Shown: positions 32,112 through 32,599 of the stretch, piece after piece | How positions within the stretch are numbered: position 1 is the first letter of the stretch | How the letters are laid out: the number at the start of each line of letters is the position of its first letter | Assembly (NCBI GenBank): GCA_021848705.1 | Contig: JAJZTT010000013.1 | Span: 1 to 32,599, forward strand | Reading direction: 5' to 3' | Source: Pseudomonadota bacterium | GTDB taxonomy: Bacteria > Pseudomonadota > Gammaproteobacteria > Burkholderiales > JABEVD01 | DNA: 32,599 bases | Made by a program: the position numbers and the translations under genes | The notes under the pieces: generated by a model | What the model was told of the DNA's origin: nothing | Databases searched by the model: none | What the model saw: only the letters and a program-made list of their open reading frames with translations

Positions 32112-32599
32112 TCATCTCGTGAGACCTGCATAGAGCAGCGGGAGTTTCTCGGGGAGCCGCTCCACGCGATCCACGACCATGTAGTTCTTCGCTCCGAAAA
32201 TCCTCGAAACATACTGATCGGCGCGCGGGTCCAGGCTCATGCAGTAGGTGAGGACGCCGGCCCTTCCTGCTTCCTCTACCGCCTTCTTCGTGTCGAATCG
32301 CAGATATTGCGGATCCCGGACGTCCACATCCGCAGGTTCTCCGTCCGTGATCACCATCAGCAGCTTTTTCGATGATTTCTGGTTTTTCAGGTAATGCGTG
32401 GCGTGCCGGATTGCCGCGCCCATCCTGGTGGAGAGCTGGCCCGTCATACCCGCAAGTTTCGCTTTCGGCTGTTCGTCGTAGGGTTGATCGAAATCCTTGA
32501 ATCGGTAATATTCCACGTCGTGTCTGCCGTCCGAGCAGAAACCGTGGATCGCGAAAGGGTCGCCCACCTTCGAGATCGCATCGGAGAGCAGCACGCAGG
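32112..32599 (-). CDS. cbbO: Second CbbO-like VWA protein, C-terminal part only
   Basis: The frame is open to the right window edge, so only about the last 162 residues are seen; the GTG at 32594 is not the true start. The fragment is the back half of a CbbO VWA domain: GDPFAIHGFCSDGRHDVEYY, LSTRMGAAIRHATHYL, LLMVITDGEPADVDV and SLDPRADQYVSRIFGAKNYMVVDRVERLPEKLPLL. It aligns throughout with the C-terminus of the complete CbbO at 25777-27996 but is clearly divergent, so it is a paralogue rather than a recent duplication. It implies a second CbbQ/CbbO pair, and perhaps a second RuBisCO, beyond the window. Confidence 0.9.
   Translation of the reverse strand, partial: CVLLSDAISKVGDPFAIHGFCSDGRHDVEYYRFKDFDQPYDEQPKAKLAGMTGQLSTRMGAAIRHATHYLKNQKSSKKLLMVITDGEPADVDVRDPQYLRFDTKKAVEEAGRAGVLTYCMSLDPRADQYVSRIFGAKNYMVVDRVERLPEKLPLLYAGLTR

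Noticed and set aside
1-32599. CRISPR arrays, tRNA/rRNA genes, phage attachment sites
   Set aside because: No regularly spaced repeats, cloverleaf-like genes or integrase genes were seen by eye on either strand.

Overview
The window reads as chromosome of a Gram-negative, CO2-fixing betaproteobacterium. The long-form PurC, the form II RuBisCO with its CbbQ/CbbO activase and divergent CbbR, the outer-membrane (TonB, RND) systems and the many two-component systems fit a chemolithoautotroph of the Nitrosomonadales type (iron or sulfur oxidizers). This placement is inferred from recognised protein families only; no 16S gene or other marker is present. Most of the window looks GC-rich and is tightly packed with many 4-bp ATGA stop/start overlaps. 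The first ~1.7 kb looks more AT-rich and may have a different origin.

Layout. (1) 1-1740: tail of a probable surface-polysaccharide island on the minus strand, with an SGNH/GDSL-like protein, a 50-aa DUF5989-like membrane peptide missed by the ORF track, and a degenerate IS3-family transposase C-terminus at the border. (2) 1779-7924: a signalling block. A FixL/FixJ-like two-component pair (minus) diverges from a plus-strand set: a 120-aa PAS-only protein, a MEDS-domain sensor and a PAS-PAS-GGDEF-EAL protein. The shared intergenic region carries a 22-bp near-perfect palindrome. (3) 7986-16078: an HME-type RND efflux operon (adaptor, pump, outer-membrane lipoprotein; minus) diverging from an OmpR-type regulator and a TctE-like kinase (plus). 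(4) 16129-22179: six same-strand genes, a QseB/PmrA-type regulator and kinase followed by a TonB-dependent receptor with its own ExbB, ExbD and TonB. (5) 22292-30246: EVE-domain protein (plus), then on the minus strand cbbM-cbbQ-cbbO-fbp-purE-purC-carbonic anhydrase. This is a carbon-fixation gene train joined to two purine genes. (6) 30361-32599: divergent cbbR and a small unknown gene (plus), then on the minus strand a conserved small unknown gene behind the 3' end of a second cbbO that runs off the window.

How the parts may work together. CbbR probably controls cbbM from the 114-bp divergent region. CbbQ (AAA+) and CbbO (VWA) form the RuBisCO activase, FBPase serves the Calvin cycle, and carbonic anhydrase interconverts CO2 and bicarbonate. 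A hairpin/T-run between cbbM and cbbQ would let RuBisCO be made in excess of its activase. A second cbbO at the right edge implies a second CbbQO system, and perhaps a second RuBisCO, just outside. The RND and TonB clusters each sit beside their own two-component system, suggesting metal or nutrient homeostasis.

The least ordinary parts are the PAS/MEDS/c-di-GMP module with its palindrome, the purE-purC-can extension of the cbb cluster without purK, the TonB lacking the usual transmembrane histidine, and the two small unknown proteins around cbbR and the second cbbO.
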